Source of the DNA: Acetobacter farinalis
GTDB lineage: Bacteria; Pseudomonadota; Alphaproteobacteria; Acetobacterales; Acetobacteraceae
Reading direction: 5' to 3'
Length of the DNA stretch: 64,000 nucleotides
Assembly (NCBI RefSeq): GCF_011516935.1
Contig: NZ_WOTF01000005.1
Span: forward strand, 1-64,000
Position 1 is the first letter of the stretch; every line of letters begins with the position of its first letter. Positions 44,704-54,117 of the stretch are shown here, one piece after another. Below the pieces are notes generated by a model. That model did not search any database, was not told the origin of the DNA, and worked only from the letters and a program-made list of their open reading frames with translations. A program made the position numbers and the translations under genes.

Positions 44704-46503
44704 ATGCAATACAGCAGAGTGATTGTCCTGAGCCTTGCGCTCTCTATCGGGTTTGCCGGTTCAGGTCTGGCGGAGCCTGTGAAGTCCGGCGTTCCCGGCA
44801 TGATTTTTGACCATGATGTGCCAGTCACCATGACCGATGGAGTGCAGTTGCGCGCCAACATCTATCGCCCGGAAAAGCCGGGGCGCTACCCGGTCCTGAT
44901 GCTGATGGGCCCTTACGGCAAGGATACGAGCATGGCGGATGCCCCTGCCTACAAGACATCATGGACGAAGCTGATTGCGAAATATCCCGATTTATGCAGG
45001 AAATCTTCCTGCCGCTATATCCGTTTCGAAGCGCCTGACCCGGAGCGCTGGGTTCCAAATGGCTATATCGTTATCCACGCTGATGTTCGTGGTGCCGGTG
45101 CCTCGCCGGGGGTGCTTGATCCGTTTTCCCCGCGTGAGACGCAGGATTACGCCACGCTGATCACCTGGGCGGCACATCAGCCGTGGAGTTCAGGAAAAGT
45201 CGGGCTGCTTGGCACGTCATTTCAGGCGATCAACCAGTATCAGGTTGCCGCGCTGCAACCTGAGGGGCTGGCGGCGATCCTGCCGTGGGAGGGAGCGTAT
45301 GACATCTATCGCGAGATCGCTTATTACGGCGGGATTCTGAATGTGGCCTGGGAATTCTGGTGGACACATCAGGTGTTGCCCAATCAGAACGGTAACGCAG
45401 AGACGCCAATGCGTAATTCCATCTCGGGTGGAACGGATACCGGAGCGCCTCTCTCCGCGGATATCCTCAAGCAGAACCGCGTTGACCCGGTAGTGGCCTT
45501 CAGCAAACATCCTTTTGACGACGCTTACTACCAGCAACGGACGCCGGACGGGGCGCGGATTACCGTGCCGCTGCTCGACGTTGCCAACTGGACGGACTGG
45601 AGCACGCAGGGATACCTCGCCGCCGCCAGCAGACAGAAATGGCTGCGCATCCAGACGGGCGATCATATGACGCCATTTTATTCCGAGCAGGCGCTCGCGC
45701 TACAGAAGCGGTTTTTTGATCATTTCCTGAAAGGACTTGATAATGGGTGGGAAAAGGAGCCACGGGTAGCGGTGCGGGTCCGGCGTCCGGATGGCACACG
45801 CTGGCGGTATGCTTCGGCGTGGCCTCTTCCGGGCACGCATCCGGAGCGCTGGAACCTGAATGTTGCAACAGGATCGATGAGCCCAGAGGCGGTCTCGGCC
45901 ACTGCCAGCAAGTCTTATCCCGGATTGGGGGAGGGCCTGACGTTTACGTCCGCGCCGTTTGAACGGGAGACCGAATTTACCGGTCCGGTCGGTGTCAGGC
46001 TTTGGGTCAGTTCCTCAACACGGGACATGGATGTTTTCGCGGCCCTGCGGTTGATTGATCCACAAGGGCGGGATGTGACGTTCATGGGCAACAGTGACCC
46101 GAACGTGCCGCTCGGGCTGGGCTATCTTCGCGTCTCGCAGCGCGCGGTTGATCCTGCGCGGTCGACCATTTACACCGCGTTTCATCCGCACAGGGCTTCC
46201 GAACCAATGACGCCCTGGAAGCTTTACCCCATTGATGTGGCGTTTACTGAACCGACAAGCATTGTCATTCCCGAGGGATACCGGCTTGCCCTGACAATTC
46301 AGGGGAAGGATTTCGGGTATGGACCAGATGCGCACATCGTCCATGCGAAGGATTATGATCTGCCAAATTCGCATAATTCCGGGCTTTTCTTCGCCGCACA
46401 CCCGAACCGTGATCCCGCCATTTATGGAGGCACAGATACACTTGCGACTGGCGGTGAATATCCATCCTATGTTCTCCTGCCACGGATTGTCTCCCGTCGG
46501 TGA
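44704..46503 (+). CDS. Exported CocE/NonD-family hydrolase
   Basis: The 599-residue protein starts with a Sec signal peptide (residues 1-25, ending SGLAEP) and has the X-Pro dipeptidyl-peptidase (S15) hydrolase domain with nucleophile Ser in GLLGTSFQAINQY, then the C-terminal jelly-roll (CocE-type) domain. CocE and glutaryl acylases hydrolyse ester or amide bonds. The exact substrate is unknown. The ATG at 44704 has AGGA before it and starts a good signal peptide. The longer frame does not. Confidence 0.88.
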   Translation: MQYSRVIVLSLALSIGFAGSGLAEPVKSGVPGMIFDHDVPVTMTDGVQLRANIYRPEKPGRYPVLMLMGPYGKDTSMADAPAYKTSWTKLIAKYPDLCRKSSCRYIRFEAPDPERWVPNGYIVIHADVRGAGASPGVLDPFSPRETQDYATLITWAAHQPWSSGKVGLLGTSFQAINQYQVAALQPEGLAAILPWEGAYDIYREIAYYGGILNVAWEFWWTHQVLPNQNGNAETPMRNSISGGTDTGAPLSADILKQNRVDPVVAFSKHPFDDAYYQQRTPDGARITVPLLDVANWTDWSTQGYLAAASRQKWLRIQTGDHMTPFYSEQALALQKRFFDHFLKGLDNGWEKEPRVAVRVRRPDGTRWRYASAWPLPGTHPERWNLNVATGSMSPEAVSATASKSYPGLGEGLTFTSAPFERETEFTGPVGVRLWVSSSTRDMDVFAALRLIDPQGRDVTFMGNSDPNVPLGLGYLRVSQRAVDPARSTIYTAFHPHRASEPMTPWKLYPIDVAFTEPTSIVIPEGYRLALTIQGKDFGYGPDAHIVHAKDYDLPNSHNSGLFFAAHPNRDPAIYGGTDTLATGGEYPSYVLLPRIVSRR

Positions 46504-46565
46504 GACGGGAGTGGACTCAGAGATAATATCGAATGGGAACAACGTCAGGCAAAGGACTGAATTCC

Positions 46566-47198
46566 ATGAAGCTCTATGATTACCCTGCTGCTCCCAACCC
46601 CCGGCGTGTACGCTTCTTTATTGCCGAGAAAGGCTTGGCGGTTCCGACCACCACGATTGATCTGGCGCAGCGCGAGCAGTTCACGCCTGCGTTCCGCAGT
46701 CTCAACCCCTCCTGTACCGTTCCCGTTCTGGAATTGGACAACGGCACCGCGATTAGCGAGGTGCCTGTCATCTGCCGTTATCTGGAGGAACTGCACCCCG
46801 ATCCCCCTCTGATGGGCGCGACGCGGGAGCAGCGCGCGATTATCGGCATGTGGGATCGGCGGATGGAGATTAATGGCTATCTTGCCGCGATGGAAGCGGT
46901 ACGGAACAGTCTGCCGGGATTGTCAGGGCGAGCGCTGGTCGGACCGCATGGTTACGCGCAAATTCCGGAGCTTGCTACGCGTGGGCGTCAAAGAGTGGAC
47001 GATTTTATAGCTGATTTGGATGTCCGGTTGCGTGAGATGCCTTATGTTGCGGGGAGCAATTTTTCAATTGCAGACATTACCGCGTTCGTTACTCTGGACT
47101 TTGTCCGCAGTCGGCTGAAAGTGACAGTACCAGACGAGGCTGCCGCCTTGCGTGTCTGGTTCGCAGGTATCGCACGGCGGCCGGGAGCGCAGGCATGA
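46566..47198 (+). CDS. Glutathione S-transferase family protein
   Basis: The 210-residue protein has a thioredoxin-like N-terminus (MKLYDYPAAPNPRRVRFFIA, NPSCTVPVLELDNGTAISE) and an all-helical C-terminal half (YVAGSNFSIADITAFVTLDF). AAAGGA lies before the ATG at 46566. It is the second of three GST genes in the window and lies between the exported hydrolase and a broken hydrolase. Confidence 0.9.
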   Translation: MKLYDYPAAPNPRRVRFFIAEKGLAVPTTTIDLAQREQFTPAFRSLNPSCTVPVLELDNGTAISEVPVICRYLEELHPDPPLMGATREQRAIIGMWDRRMEINGYLAAMEAVRNSLPGLSGRALVGPHGYAQIPELATRGRQRVDDFIADLDVRLREMPYVAGSNFSIADITAFVTLDFVRSRLKVTVPDEAAALRVWFAGIARRPGAQA

Positions 47199-47284
47199 TG
47201 ATGAAAACCGTGCCTGCCTGACCAATCTTTCAGGATATTCTCTGGTTATTCCATTACCTGAGAAAGCTACAGCGTCTGCTCACA

Positions 47285-48620
47285 TTACCCGGGTTGCTGA
47301 GTGCCAACTCCAGAAGTGCTCATGGGATCGGTCCCGCCTGTTTCTTTGATGAAGGTGAGCAGAAGCGTGCTGAGCCGTTCTGGCTGTTCCTGCTGGATCC
47401 AGTGCCCGGCACCGTCAATCAGTGCGATGTCACCCATCCGTGTTACCGCTTTCGTTCTCATGAGATCGACGGCGCCCGGAGCGGAGTAGGTGGCCCAATC
47501 GCTCTTCCCGCCGATGAAAAGCGAAGGGACATCAATCGTCCTGCCGGAGAACAGGCGTAACTCCGCGTTCAGGTCAGGATCAGCAAGAACACGGTAAATC
47601 TGCAGGCCCCCCCTGAAAGCCAGTGCGACCATATTCTTCCGCATACACATCAAGTTCAGCCTCGGTCAGCCATGCGCAGGCCTGGACCTCGCGGGTGGAG
47701 GGCAGGAAAGGGGCGACGGTTTCGGGCATCGTTTTTCCGAGATCCATGACATAATAGGAGGGCATGCGTGCGAGTTCTGCGGCGGTACGCTCTTTCAGGG
47801 GATGCGGTTTATTGCCCGGCCAGTCTCCGCTTTTGACGTAAAAGAACGCGCGAAGAAACGCATGTAACCCTTGCGGCGGATGCCACATTTCCGCGTTCGC
47901 TTCCCGTTTGCTCAGATAGTGCTGGTAATATTCTCTGGGTGGGTCGAGTGCGGCCAGTGCAGTCGCCAACTGCTGCTTTCCCGTGCTCGGTAGAGGGGCG
48001 GATGTCTCGCCTGCCGTCGCAGTGTTGAACGGAAAAGCCGGAGGGCCGGGGAAGGGCGCGCTCATCAGCACTACCGCGGGGAAGACATCAGGGCGGGCCA
48101 GCGCACAGTAGGCCGCCACTGGCGAACCGGTATCATGGCCGACCAGCAGTGTGGTGTGGTGATACCCCAATGCCGAAACCAGTCCGACGGTGTCGCGCAC
48201 CATATTCAGGAGGCTGAAAGGCTCCAGTGAGGCATCATAATCATTCTGCCATCCGGTGGTGCGGCCGCACCCTCGCTGGTCGGGCGCCACGACATGGTAT
48301 CCGGCATCAGCCAGAAGCGGGATGATATGCCGCCAGCCGTAAGCCAGATCAGGAAAGCCGTGCAGCAGCAGTGCGAGCGGTCGGCCTGAGGTTTCGTAAC
48401 CGGCTTCGAGAATATGGACATCGAGACCGTTGACCGCATGGATCATGCGTGAACGAACGCCTGCGGGCAGGGTGCCCTTGCCATAAGTCTGTGTTGTCAC
48501 TTCAGTTTCTTCCATGGGGGTTGCACGGGCCGGTTGGAGTGAGGCCGCAAGCAGGCTGGCTGCACCCGTCGCTAAAAAGGCGCGGCGAGACGCCACGGGT
48601 TCGATTGGGTGGAGGGGCAT
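47285..48620 (-). pseudogene. Tat-exported alpha/beta hydrolase (epoxide-hydrolase-like), frameshifted
   Basis: The frame begins at ATG 48620 with a Tat signal (SRRAFLATGAASLLAASLQP) and a hydrolase core with LLLHGFPDLAYGWRHIIPLL and nucleophile Asp in VGHDTGSPVAAY. Near 47607-47613 there is a run of seven C. The reading frame changes there. The rest (GLQIYRVLADPDLNAELRLF to GAGHWIQQEQP, with the catalytic His) continues in another frame to 47285. A one-base indel in the C-run would restore the protein. It may be a true pseudogene, a phase-variable gene or a sequencing error. Confidence 0.8.
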
Positions 48621-48629
48621 CACCGATTT

Positions 48630-48657
48630 CCATACTATGTCGATCGCCATAGTATGG
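48630..48657. promoter_or_regulatory. Perfect palindrome between hydrolase and TetR genes
   Basis: CCATACTATG (48630-48639) and CATAGTATGG (48648-48657) are exact reverse complements, with an 8-base spacer. It is placed between divergent starts (48620 and 48702) as a TetR operator would be. Confidence 0.65.
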
Positions 48658-48701
48658 TGTCCGCCATAGAAGCGTCAAGCAACATGTGGTATAAGCACGG
48701 C

Positions 48702-49268
48702 ATGACACGCAAAACTGATGCCCGCGCTCGCGCGATTGCCGCAGCTGTGAAGCTGTTTCGTATTCAGGGTTACACCGCGACGGGATTGACGCAGATTCTT
48801 GAAGAAAGTGGTGCCCCCAAAGGGTCGTTTTACTTTCATTTCCCACGCGGCAAGACGCAGCTCGCGGAAGAAGCGATTGATTATTACATTGCCGGCAGAA
48901 TCGCGGTTCTGCAGGACATTTCGGTAAAAGCGACGGGCGATGCACGGATGTTTGTGCATCAGATTTTCAGCACATTCGCAGCCGAAATGGTTGCGACCGA
49001 TTTTCAGTACGGATGTCTCATGCAAAATCTGGCGAATGAACTGCCCGCGCTGGACGCTGATCTGACCGAGCGGGTCGCGCGTGGCTTTGCTGACTCAACC
49101 GAGATTCTCGCAGGGCATTTCAGGGAATGTGGCTTTGCTCCCGCGCGGGCATCCTCCACGGCATCCGCGTTGGTGGCTGCTCTTGAGGGCGCGCGCACGA
49201 TTGCCCGTATGGAGCGTACGCCCGCTATATTCGAGGCGCTGGCGCATGTTGGCTGGACAGATCTGTAA
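48702..49268 (+). CDS. TetR-family regulator (LmrA/YxaF-like)
   Basis: The 188-residue protein has a TetR HTH at about 5-55 (TQILEESGAPKGSFYFHFPR) and a C-terminal domain of the YxaF/LmrA type (GCLMQNLANELPALDADLTE). The ATG at 48702 gives the expected short N-terminus. It is divergent from the frameshifted hydrolase and likely represses it through the palindrome at 48630-48657. Confidence 0.9.
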   Translation: MTRKTDARARAIAAAVKLFRIQGYTATGLTQILEESGAPKGSFYFHFPRGKTQLAEEAIDYYIAGRIAVLQDISVKATGDARMFVHQIFSTFAAEMVATDFQYGCLMQNLANELPALDADLTERVARGFADSTEILAGHFRECGFAPARASSTASALVAALEGARTIARMERTPAIFEALAHVGWTDL

Positions 49269-49735
49269 AGGGCTGTCAGCTACTCTCGGGGTGGCGTGAG
49301 CATGCAGGCCTTCAGTCTCGGATGTTTTTCAAACAAAATGATTTGTGCATTGCCTCTTCGAGGGCATTGGCCCTACGGTGACGACAGGCGTTCGTGAGTT
49401 GAAAAGTAGATGAGAGAGTCGGTCCCTCTCCGGGATAATGTGACCGAAGCGCGCGAGCTGTTTCGTGAAGATGGCTATGAAGGCGCATCAATGCAGGCCT
49501 TTGCGGGATGCGTGGGCGTGCGCCCACGCGGCGTGTTGCGCGTGTTGATCAGCCGTATTGCGGAAATATTGGGACCCCGTAGCCATTGTAGTGGGCTGAT
49601 TCAGGCACCCTATGGGGTGTGGTTCGCCACACTGGATCCGCAGGAGGAGGGAAGGGAGCTCTTCCACGTTGCCCGCCGCGCCCTGCAACTGACCGGCCCT
49701 GTGCGCAGGGGCGGAGAAAAGGCCATATCCCTGTC
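49269..49735. other. Gap holding a TetR N-terminal remnant
   Basis: The plus-strand frame around 49425-49510 reads TEARELFREDGYEGASMQAF, the first two helices of a TetR domain. It then loses similarity without the recognition helix. It is a fragment of a dead regulator gene. Nothing else is recognised up to the transporter start at 49736. Confidence 0.5.
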
Positions 49736-50644
49736 ATGACCAATGTCCTTCTGTTCGTCGCGGTTGTCGTGGTGTGGGGGCTGACATGGTTCGCCATGCA
49801 CCTTCAGCTTGGGGCGGCGCCGGTGGAAATCGCGATCTTCTGGCGGTTCGTGCTGTCGATTGTTCTGCTCGGAGGCTGGCTGGCTCTGACCGGGCGCCTG
49901 AGACGACCGACGCGGGATGGTCTTCCGTGGTTGATCATCATGGGAGTGTGTCTGTTCTCCTGCAATTATCTCGTTCTCTACAGGGCTGCCACCTATCTGC
50001 CGAGCGGCATGGTTTCGGTGATTTTCAGTCTGGCCAGCGTTCTGAACGCCCTGAACCTCTGGCTGTTCTTCCGGCAGCGCCCTGATGCACGGATTATCGG
50101 CGGCGGTCTTCTGGGGGTAATGGGTGTCGGGTTGCTTCTGGAGGGTGACCATGGGGGAGGAGCCAGCCCCCATGCGGCCAGCCTGACAGGCGTTGCTCTG
50201 GCTCTGGTTGGCACCCTGTTCTTTTCTCTGGGTAATATGGTTACCCGCAGGGTCAGGCGTTTCGATCTGGATCTGCCGAACGCGGTTTTCTATGCGATGT
50301 GTGCCGGAACGACCATTGTGGGGGCCGTTGCCCTTCTGCAGGGATACAGCTTTGCGATCCCGCTTACGGCGGCGTGGCTGGGCGGATTGGCCTATCTGTC
50401 CGTATTTGGCTCTGTCGTTGGGTTTTTGACCTACCTGTCTCTGGTGCACCGGATTGGCGCGGACAGGGCCGGCTATACGACCATTCTTTCCCCGGTTCTG
50501 GCTCTTGCGGTGTCCTGTATTTTTGAAGGCACGCGATGGACGCCGGTCATGCTGGCAGGGCTGGGCCTTGTTCTGGCAGGTAATATACTGGCTTTTGTGC
50601 GCCGCCGTCCTGTTCAACTTGTGGTTGAGGTTGAGGGGGGATAA
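49736..50644 (+). CDS. EamA/DMT-family transporter
   Basis: This 302-residue inner-membrane protein has ten predicted spans in two EamA repeats (WGLTWFAMHLQLGAAPVEIA and LGNMVTRRVRRFDLDLPNAV). Family members export amino acids, nucleosides or other metabolites. The first 39 codons of the longer frame are not membrane-like, so the ATG at 49736 is chosen. The substrate is unknown. Confidence 0.9.
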   Translation: MTNVLLFVAVVVVWGLTWFAMHLQLGAAPVEIAIFWRFVLSIVLLGGWLALTGRLRRPTRDGLPWLIIMGVCLFSCNYLVLYRAATYLPSGMVSVIFSLASVLNALNLWLFFRQRPDARIIGGGLLGVMGVGLLLEGDHGGGASPHAASLTGVALALVGTLFFSLGNMVTRRVRRFDLDLPNAVFYAMCAGTTIVGAVALLQGYSFAIPLTAAWLGGLAYLSVFGSVVGFLTYLSLVHRIGADRAGYTTILSPVLALAVSCIFEGTRWTPVMLAGLGLVLAGNILAFVRRRPVQLVVEVEGG

Positions 50645-50646
50645 AG

Positions 50647-50853
50647 TACTTTGCTCCGGGATCCCCCGGCGCGCAGATCAACGCAAGCGTTCAGCCGGAG
50701 AACGGTGAGCCGGTTGTTCTCAAACATTACCCTAACTCTTTCAAAGCGACGGAGCTGAAGGCGCTTCTGGATGAGCGGGGGATCAGGAAACTGACACTCA
50801 TTGGGGCGATGAGTCATATGTGCATTGATGCCACGGGGCGCGCCGACTGCTAA
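50647..50853 (+). pseudogene. Isochorismatase/cysteine-hydrolase fragment
   Basis: A 68-codon open stretch after the transporter reads PNSFKATELKALLDERGIRK and LIGAMSHMCIDATGRA, the active-site Cys segment of isochorismatase-family hydrolases. Both the front and the end of the protein are missing and there is no start codon, so it is a remnant. It seems too damaged to function. Confidence 0.65.
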
Positions 50854-50925
50854 GGTCATCAGCGCATCAGCATGACGGGCATGGGGTGTGCAATGTTTTC
50901 TTTTGGTGTGATGTAGGGAACTCTC

Positions 50926-51456
50926 TTGAAAATTCTTGCTATTTCAGGAAGTGCCCGCCGTAATTCGACAAATACGACGATGCTTCGCGTCGTCTCAACC
51001 ATGGCCCCGGAAGCTGTTTCCATCTCGGTGTTTGATCAGATCGGTGGACTTCCGGTCTTTTCACCGGATCTGGAAGCCGGGGAGCTTCCGCCGCCGGTGC
51101 GTGACTTGATGGATCAGGTCGCTGCCAGTGATGGTTTGATTATCTCAAGCCCGGAATATGTGCGCAGTATTCCGGGTGGGCTGAAAAATGCGATTGACTG
51201 GCTTGTCTCCAGTCATCTTCTTGCTGAAAAGCCAATGGTCCTGATGCATGCTTCTTATCGTGGAGAGGAGATGCTTGAGGCCCTGCGCACTGTACTGCAC
51301 ACCGTTAGCAGTCGGTTTTCGGATGACCTGTTTCTGCGCTTCAGCCTCATGCCGTTGACGCCAGACCAAATATCTGAAGAACTCTCTACTTCCGAGAATT
51401 GTCATAGGATTAAACTGTTTCTCGAGAGTTTTGCGCACTTGTGTCGAACGGGATAA
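50926..51456 (+). CDS. NADPH-dependent FMN reductase
   Basis: The 176-residue flavodoxin-fold protein starts MKILAISGSARRNSTNTTML, the FMN phosphate loop of the family, and has SPEYVRSIPGGLKNAIDWLV around the flavin. It uses NADPH to reduce FMN, quinones or azo compounds. The start is a TTG at 50926 preceded by AGGGAA. A small monooxygenase-like gene follows 7 bases later and is probably co-transcribed. Confidence 0.88.
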   Translation: MKILAISGSARRNSTNTTMLRVVSTMAPEAVSISVFDQIGGLPVFSPDLEAGELPPPVRDLMDQVAASDGLIISSPEYVRSIPGGLKNAIDWLVSSHLLAEKPMVLMHASYRGEEMLEALRTVLHTVSSRFSDDLFLRFSLMPLTPDQISEELSTSENCHRIKLFLESFAHLCRTG

Positions 51457-51463
51457 GTCTTTC

Positions 51464-51814
51464 ATGAGCATCGCCAAAACACCCGAACCGCCCTATTACG
51501 CCGTTATTTTCACCTCGGTGCGGACGGATATTTCCGACGGATATGATGAGACGTCTACGGAAATGCTGAGGCTGGCTGAAACCATGCCGGGTTTTCTGGG
51601 CGTGGAGTCCGCGCGTGATGCACTCGGGATCACGGTGTCCTACTGGCAGACGCCGGAGGACATCGCCCGTTGGCGGCAGCATGCGGAGCATCGTCTTGCC
51701 CGCCAGAACGGCCGGAAGCTCTGGTATCATTCCTTTACGACCCGTATCTGTCGGGTAGAAAGGGCGTATGGCTTTGAAGCCGGGCATGCTGCAGAAAAGG
51801 GAGCGTCCGACTGA
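51464..51814 (+). CDS. Antibiotic-biosynthesis-monooxygenase-like (ABM) protein
   Basis: The 116-residue protein is a ferredoxin-like dimeric barrel of the ABM/YqjZ type, with YYAVIFTSVRTDISDGYDET and SYWQTPEDIARWRQHAEHRL. Small ABM proteins often degrade heme or act as cofactor-free oxygenases, while many have unknown roles. It follows the FMN reductase closely, which could supply reduced flavin (inference). Confidence 0.8.
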   Translation: MSIAKTPEPPYYAVIFTSVRTDISDGYDETSTEMLRLAETMPGFLGVESARDALGITVSYWQTPEDIARWRQHAEHRLARQNGRKLWYHSFTTRICRVERAYGFEAGHAAEKGASD

Positions 51815-51829
51815 CTGCCGGATGTGGTC

Positions 51830-52366
51830 TTATGATGCGTTCTCAACGGTTCTGCGAATGCCCCGAAGCATGCGGCGGCGCAGCAAGCCGCTGACAGGGC
51901 GGATCAGAAACCAGTAAGGTGTGAAGCGTCGTCTGGCCTCATCGCTGAGGCAGAGCACACGGGTTTCGGTTGTGAGGCGGCACGTCGTCTCGTCGAGCGG
52001 TATAGCCGTAAAGCCGAGAGCGAGTTTGCAGAGATCCCCCTGCTGCACAGCCATGAATGCATCAGGTGAAGGAATGGTGCGAAGCCCGTAATCAGCGCGC
52101 CAGAACGCGCCGACCAGCCCGAACGCCAGAGCGTGTTCGGTGCGGCCAAGTGGTGTGAAATTGTCACGGTCCAGCGGCGGGGCGGTCAGGCGGTTCAACG
52201 CGCGACCGGGGAGTTCACGCAGGCGGATGACCCAGCGCACAAACGGGTCATCCTGCAGGCGGTAGGCTTCGGCCGCGTTGAGGCTGTCAGAAGCCTGACC
52301 ACGAATGATAATCGCGTGACGTTCAGAAAAATCGAAGCGCGGGAGAAGGGAGTCGAGAATTTTCAT
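51830..52366 (-). CDS. Conserved hypothetical protein, SRPBCC-like
   Basis: The 178-residue protein has alternating beta and helix character and ends with RRRFTPYWFLIRPVSGLLRR, a tail I associate with small DUF2867/SRPBCC-like proteins of unknown role. The ATG at 52366 overlaps the stop of the upstream regulator gene (ATGA), so it is co-translated with an HTH/MmyB-type regulator. Function is unknown. Confidence 0.7.
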   Translation of the reverse strand: MKILDSLLPRFDFSERHAIIIRGQASDSLNAAEAYRLQDDPFVRWVIRLRELPGRALNRLTAPPLDRDNFTPLGRTEHALAFGLVGAFWRADYGLRTIPSPDAFMAVQQGDLCKLALGFTAIPLDETTCRLTTETRVLCLSDEARRRFTPYWFLIRPVSGLLRRRMLRGIRRTVENAS

Positions 52367-53145
52367 CGTGGCTTCAGTGTTACCAGTTGATAATGTGGCC
52401 ATGTCGTGAAGGTGAGGGTCGTTTTATCAAAATTCAAGGCACCCTCTATCGGGTGATGAAAGCGGCGCGGGCCGCCTTCGCGCAGCAGGACGCTCTGGTT
52501 GTGCCACAGGCGGTCAAAATCCGCGCTTTGGTGACGAAGTTCCTGAACAAGTGCTTCTCTTTCCACTTTGTTGCCCTGAATGCCGGTGGCCCGGAATTCA
52601 GCAAGAACCCTGCGTGCGCTGCTTTCCCAGTCATCAAGGAAAATGCGAGCTGTGGGATCAAGAAAAATATAGCGCAGCAAGTTGCGTTCCGGACCACCCA
52701 GCCAACCGGCAAAGAGTTTCCGGGCTGCTTCGTTGGCCACGCAGGCATTCCACAAAATATCCAGCACATAGCAGGGGACCGTTACCTGATCAGGAAAAAT
52801 CCGGACAGATTCTGGCAGGTCAGATGCGATGAAGGCCCGTGATGCGTTCGGGTCTTTCAGTTGGGCCAGTTCGAACAGATACAGCCGCTCCGCAGGCGAG
52901 AGATGCATGGCCGTGGCAATGCGCGCCAGTGTTGCCGCCGAGCAGGAGACATCCCGGCCCTGTTCAAGCCACGTATACCAGGTTGTGCTGATGCCGCAGA
53001 TCTGGGCGGCTTCTTCCCGCCGTAACCCCGCTGCCCGCCGCCGCCCCGGCAGGACGTGCAAACCGACATCTTCGGGAGAGAGCGCATCGCGCCGGGCGCG
53101 GAGGAAGGCTCCAAGGGCACGACGCTGTTCAGGGGGCAGGATCAT
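52363..53145 (-). CDS. XRE-family regulator with MmyB-like ligand domain
   Basis: The 260-residue protein has an N-terminal HTH (about 8-85, with AGLRREEAAQICGISTTWYT) and a C-terminal MmyB-like domain of PAS type (about 105-255, with VLDILWNACVANEAARKLFA). Such regulators bind fatty acids or similar ligands. The longer upstream frame is rejected, because the ATG at 53145 directly precedes the HTH. It diverges from a methyltransferase gene across a perfect palindrome and is coupled to the hypothetical gene downstream. Confidence 0.9.
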   Translation of the reverse strand: MILPPEQRRALGAFLRARRDALSPEDVGLHVLPGRRRAAGLRREEAAQICGISTTWYTWLEQGRDVSCSAATLARIATAMHLSPAERLYLFELAQLKDPNASRAFIASDLPESVRIFPDQVTVPCYVLDILWNACVANEAARKLFAGWLGGPERNLLRYIFLDPTARIFLDDWESSARRVLAEFRATGIQGNKVEREALVQELRHQSADFDRLWHNQSVLLREGGPRRFHHPIEGALNFDKTTLTFTTWPHYQLVTLKPR

Positions 53146-53153
53146 GATGGTGG

Positions 53154-53173
53154 TTTTTATACCAGTATAAAAA
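53154..53173. promoter_or_regulatory. Perfect palindrome in the regulator/methyltransferase gap
   Basis: TTTTTATAC (53154-53162) and GTATAAAAA (53165-53173) are exact reverse complements around a CA centre. The site lies a few bases before the regulator start and in the methyltransferase promoter region. Confidence 0.6.
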
Positions 53174-53244
53174 GAGACCTTATACCTCTTTTTTGTATCA
53201 GGCAGAGTGAGGTCCGCAGTGAACTGGATGCAGGCGAGGGAAAG

Positions 53245-54000
53245 ATGGCGGAGCCATATGCAGCAAGACATTATGGAGAGCGGGCACAGGACTATGTTGC
53301 CAGCACGGTACACAGTCAGGGCGACGATCTGGACAGGATTGAGCGTCTGGTCGCGGGCAGGGGCCTGCGCCGTGTTCTGGACCTTGGCTGTGGGGGCGGT
53401 CATGTGACTTACCGGCTCGCTCCTCACGTTGGGCAGGTGGTTGCCTGTGATGTGACAGGACCGATGCTGAAGGCCGTGGCACAGGAAGCGGCCCGACAGG
53501 AGTTGAGCACCGTGACGACAGTGCAGGCCCCCGCGGAGGATCTGCCGTTTGAAACCGGCGCGTTTGATGCCGTGTTCTGCCGCTTCACAACGCATCACTG
53601 GCAGAATGCGGCAGCAGGCCTGCGCGAGGCGCGCCGTGTGCTGGCACCTTCTGGCATGGCCCTGTTTGTTGATGTAACCGCGCCACCGGTCGCTTTGCTG
53701 GATAGCTGGCTGCAATCCATGGAACTGCTGCGGGATATCTCGCATGTGCGGGATTACACCGTAGCCGAATGGACGGGGCTTCTGGGGCAGGCGGGGTTTG
53801 CCCTGAAAACCTTCCGGACCCACCGGCTGCGTATGGATTTTGAAAGCTGGGTTGCACGCACGAAAACTCCGCCCGAACGGGTTGCGACCATCCGCTCCCT
53901 GCAACAGGAGGCACCGGAAGACGTGGGGCGCTATTTCGGGGGTGAGGCAGGTGGAAGCTTCATGATTGACGTCGGCAGTTTTGAGGTGACGCCAGTGTGA
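53245..54000 (+). CDS. SAM-dependent methyltransferase
   Basis: The 251-residue protein is a class I methyltransferase, with VLDLGCGGGHVTYRLAPHVG (SAM loop), CDVTGPMLKAVAQEA and LREARRVLAPSGMALFVDVT. GAGGGAAAG lies before the ATG at 53245. The substrate is unknown; neighbours do not hint at one. The divergent XRE-type regulator probably controls it. Confidence 0.9.
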   Translation: MAEPYAARHYGERAQDYVASTVHSQGDDLDRIERLVAGRGLRRVLDLGCGGGHVTYRLAPHVGQVVACDVTGPMLKAVAQEAARQELSTVTTVQAPAEDLPFETGAFDAVFCRFTTHHWQNAAAGLREARRVLAPSGMALFVDVTAPPVALLDSWLQSMELLRDISHVRDYTVAEWTGLLGQAGFALKTFRTHRLRMDFESWVARTKTPPERVATIRSLQQEAPEDVGRYFGGEAGGSFMIDVGSFEVTPV

Positions 54001-54117
54001 TCCGGCCTGTAACTTGTGATTCTGCCTGTGATTACTTCAGGTGATTGCTTCAGAAAAAAGCATGATGTGGTATCGTTCCGTTCAGGAACAGTTTTTCAGC
54101 ATTGAGAGGAAAACGAC

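Noticed and set aside
49610-50617. 335-residue minus-strand open frame opposite the EamA transporter
   Set aside because: Strongly polar, Gln/Arg-rich translation, a mirror image of membrane-protein codons.
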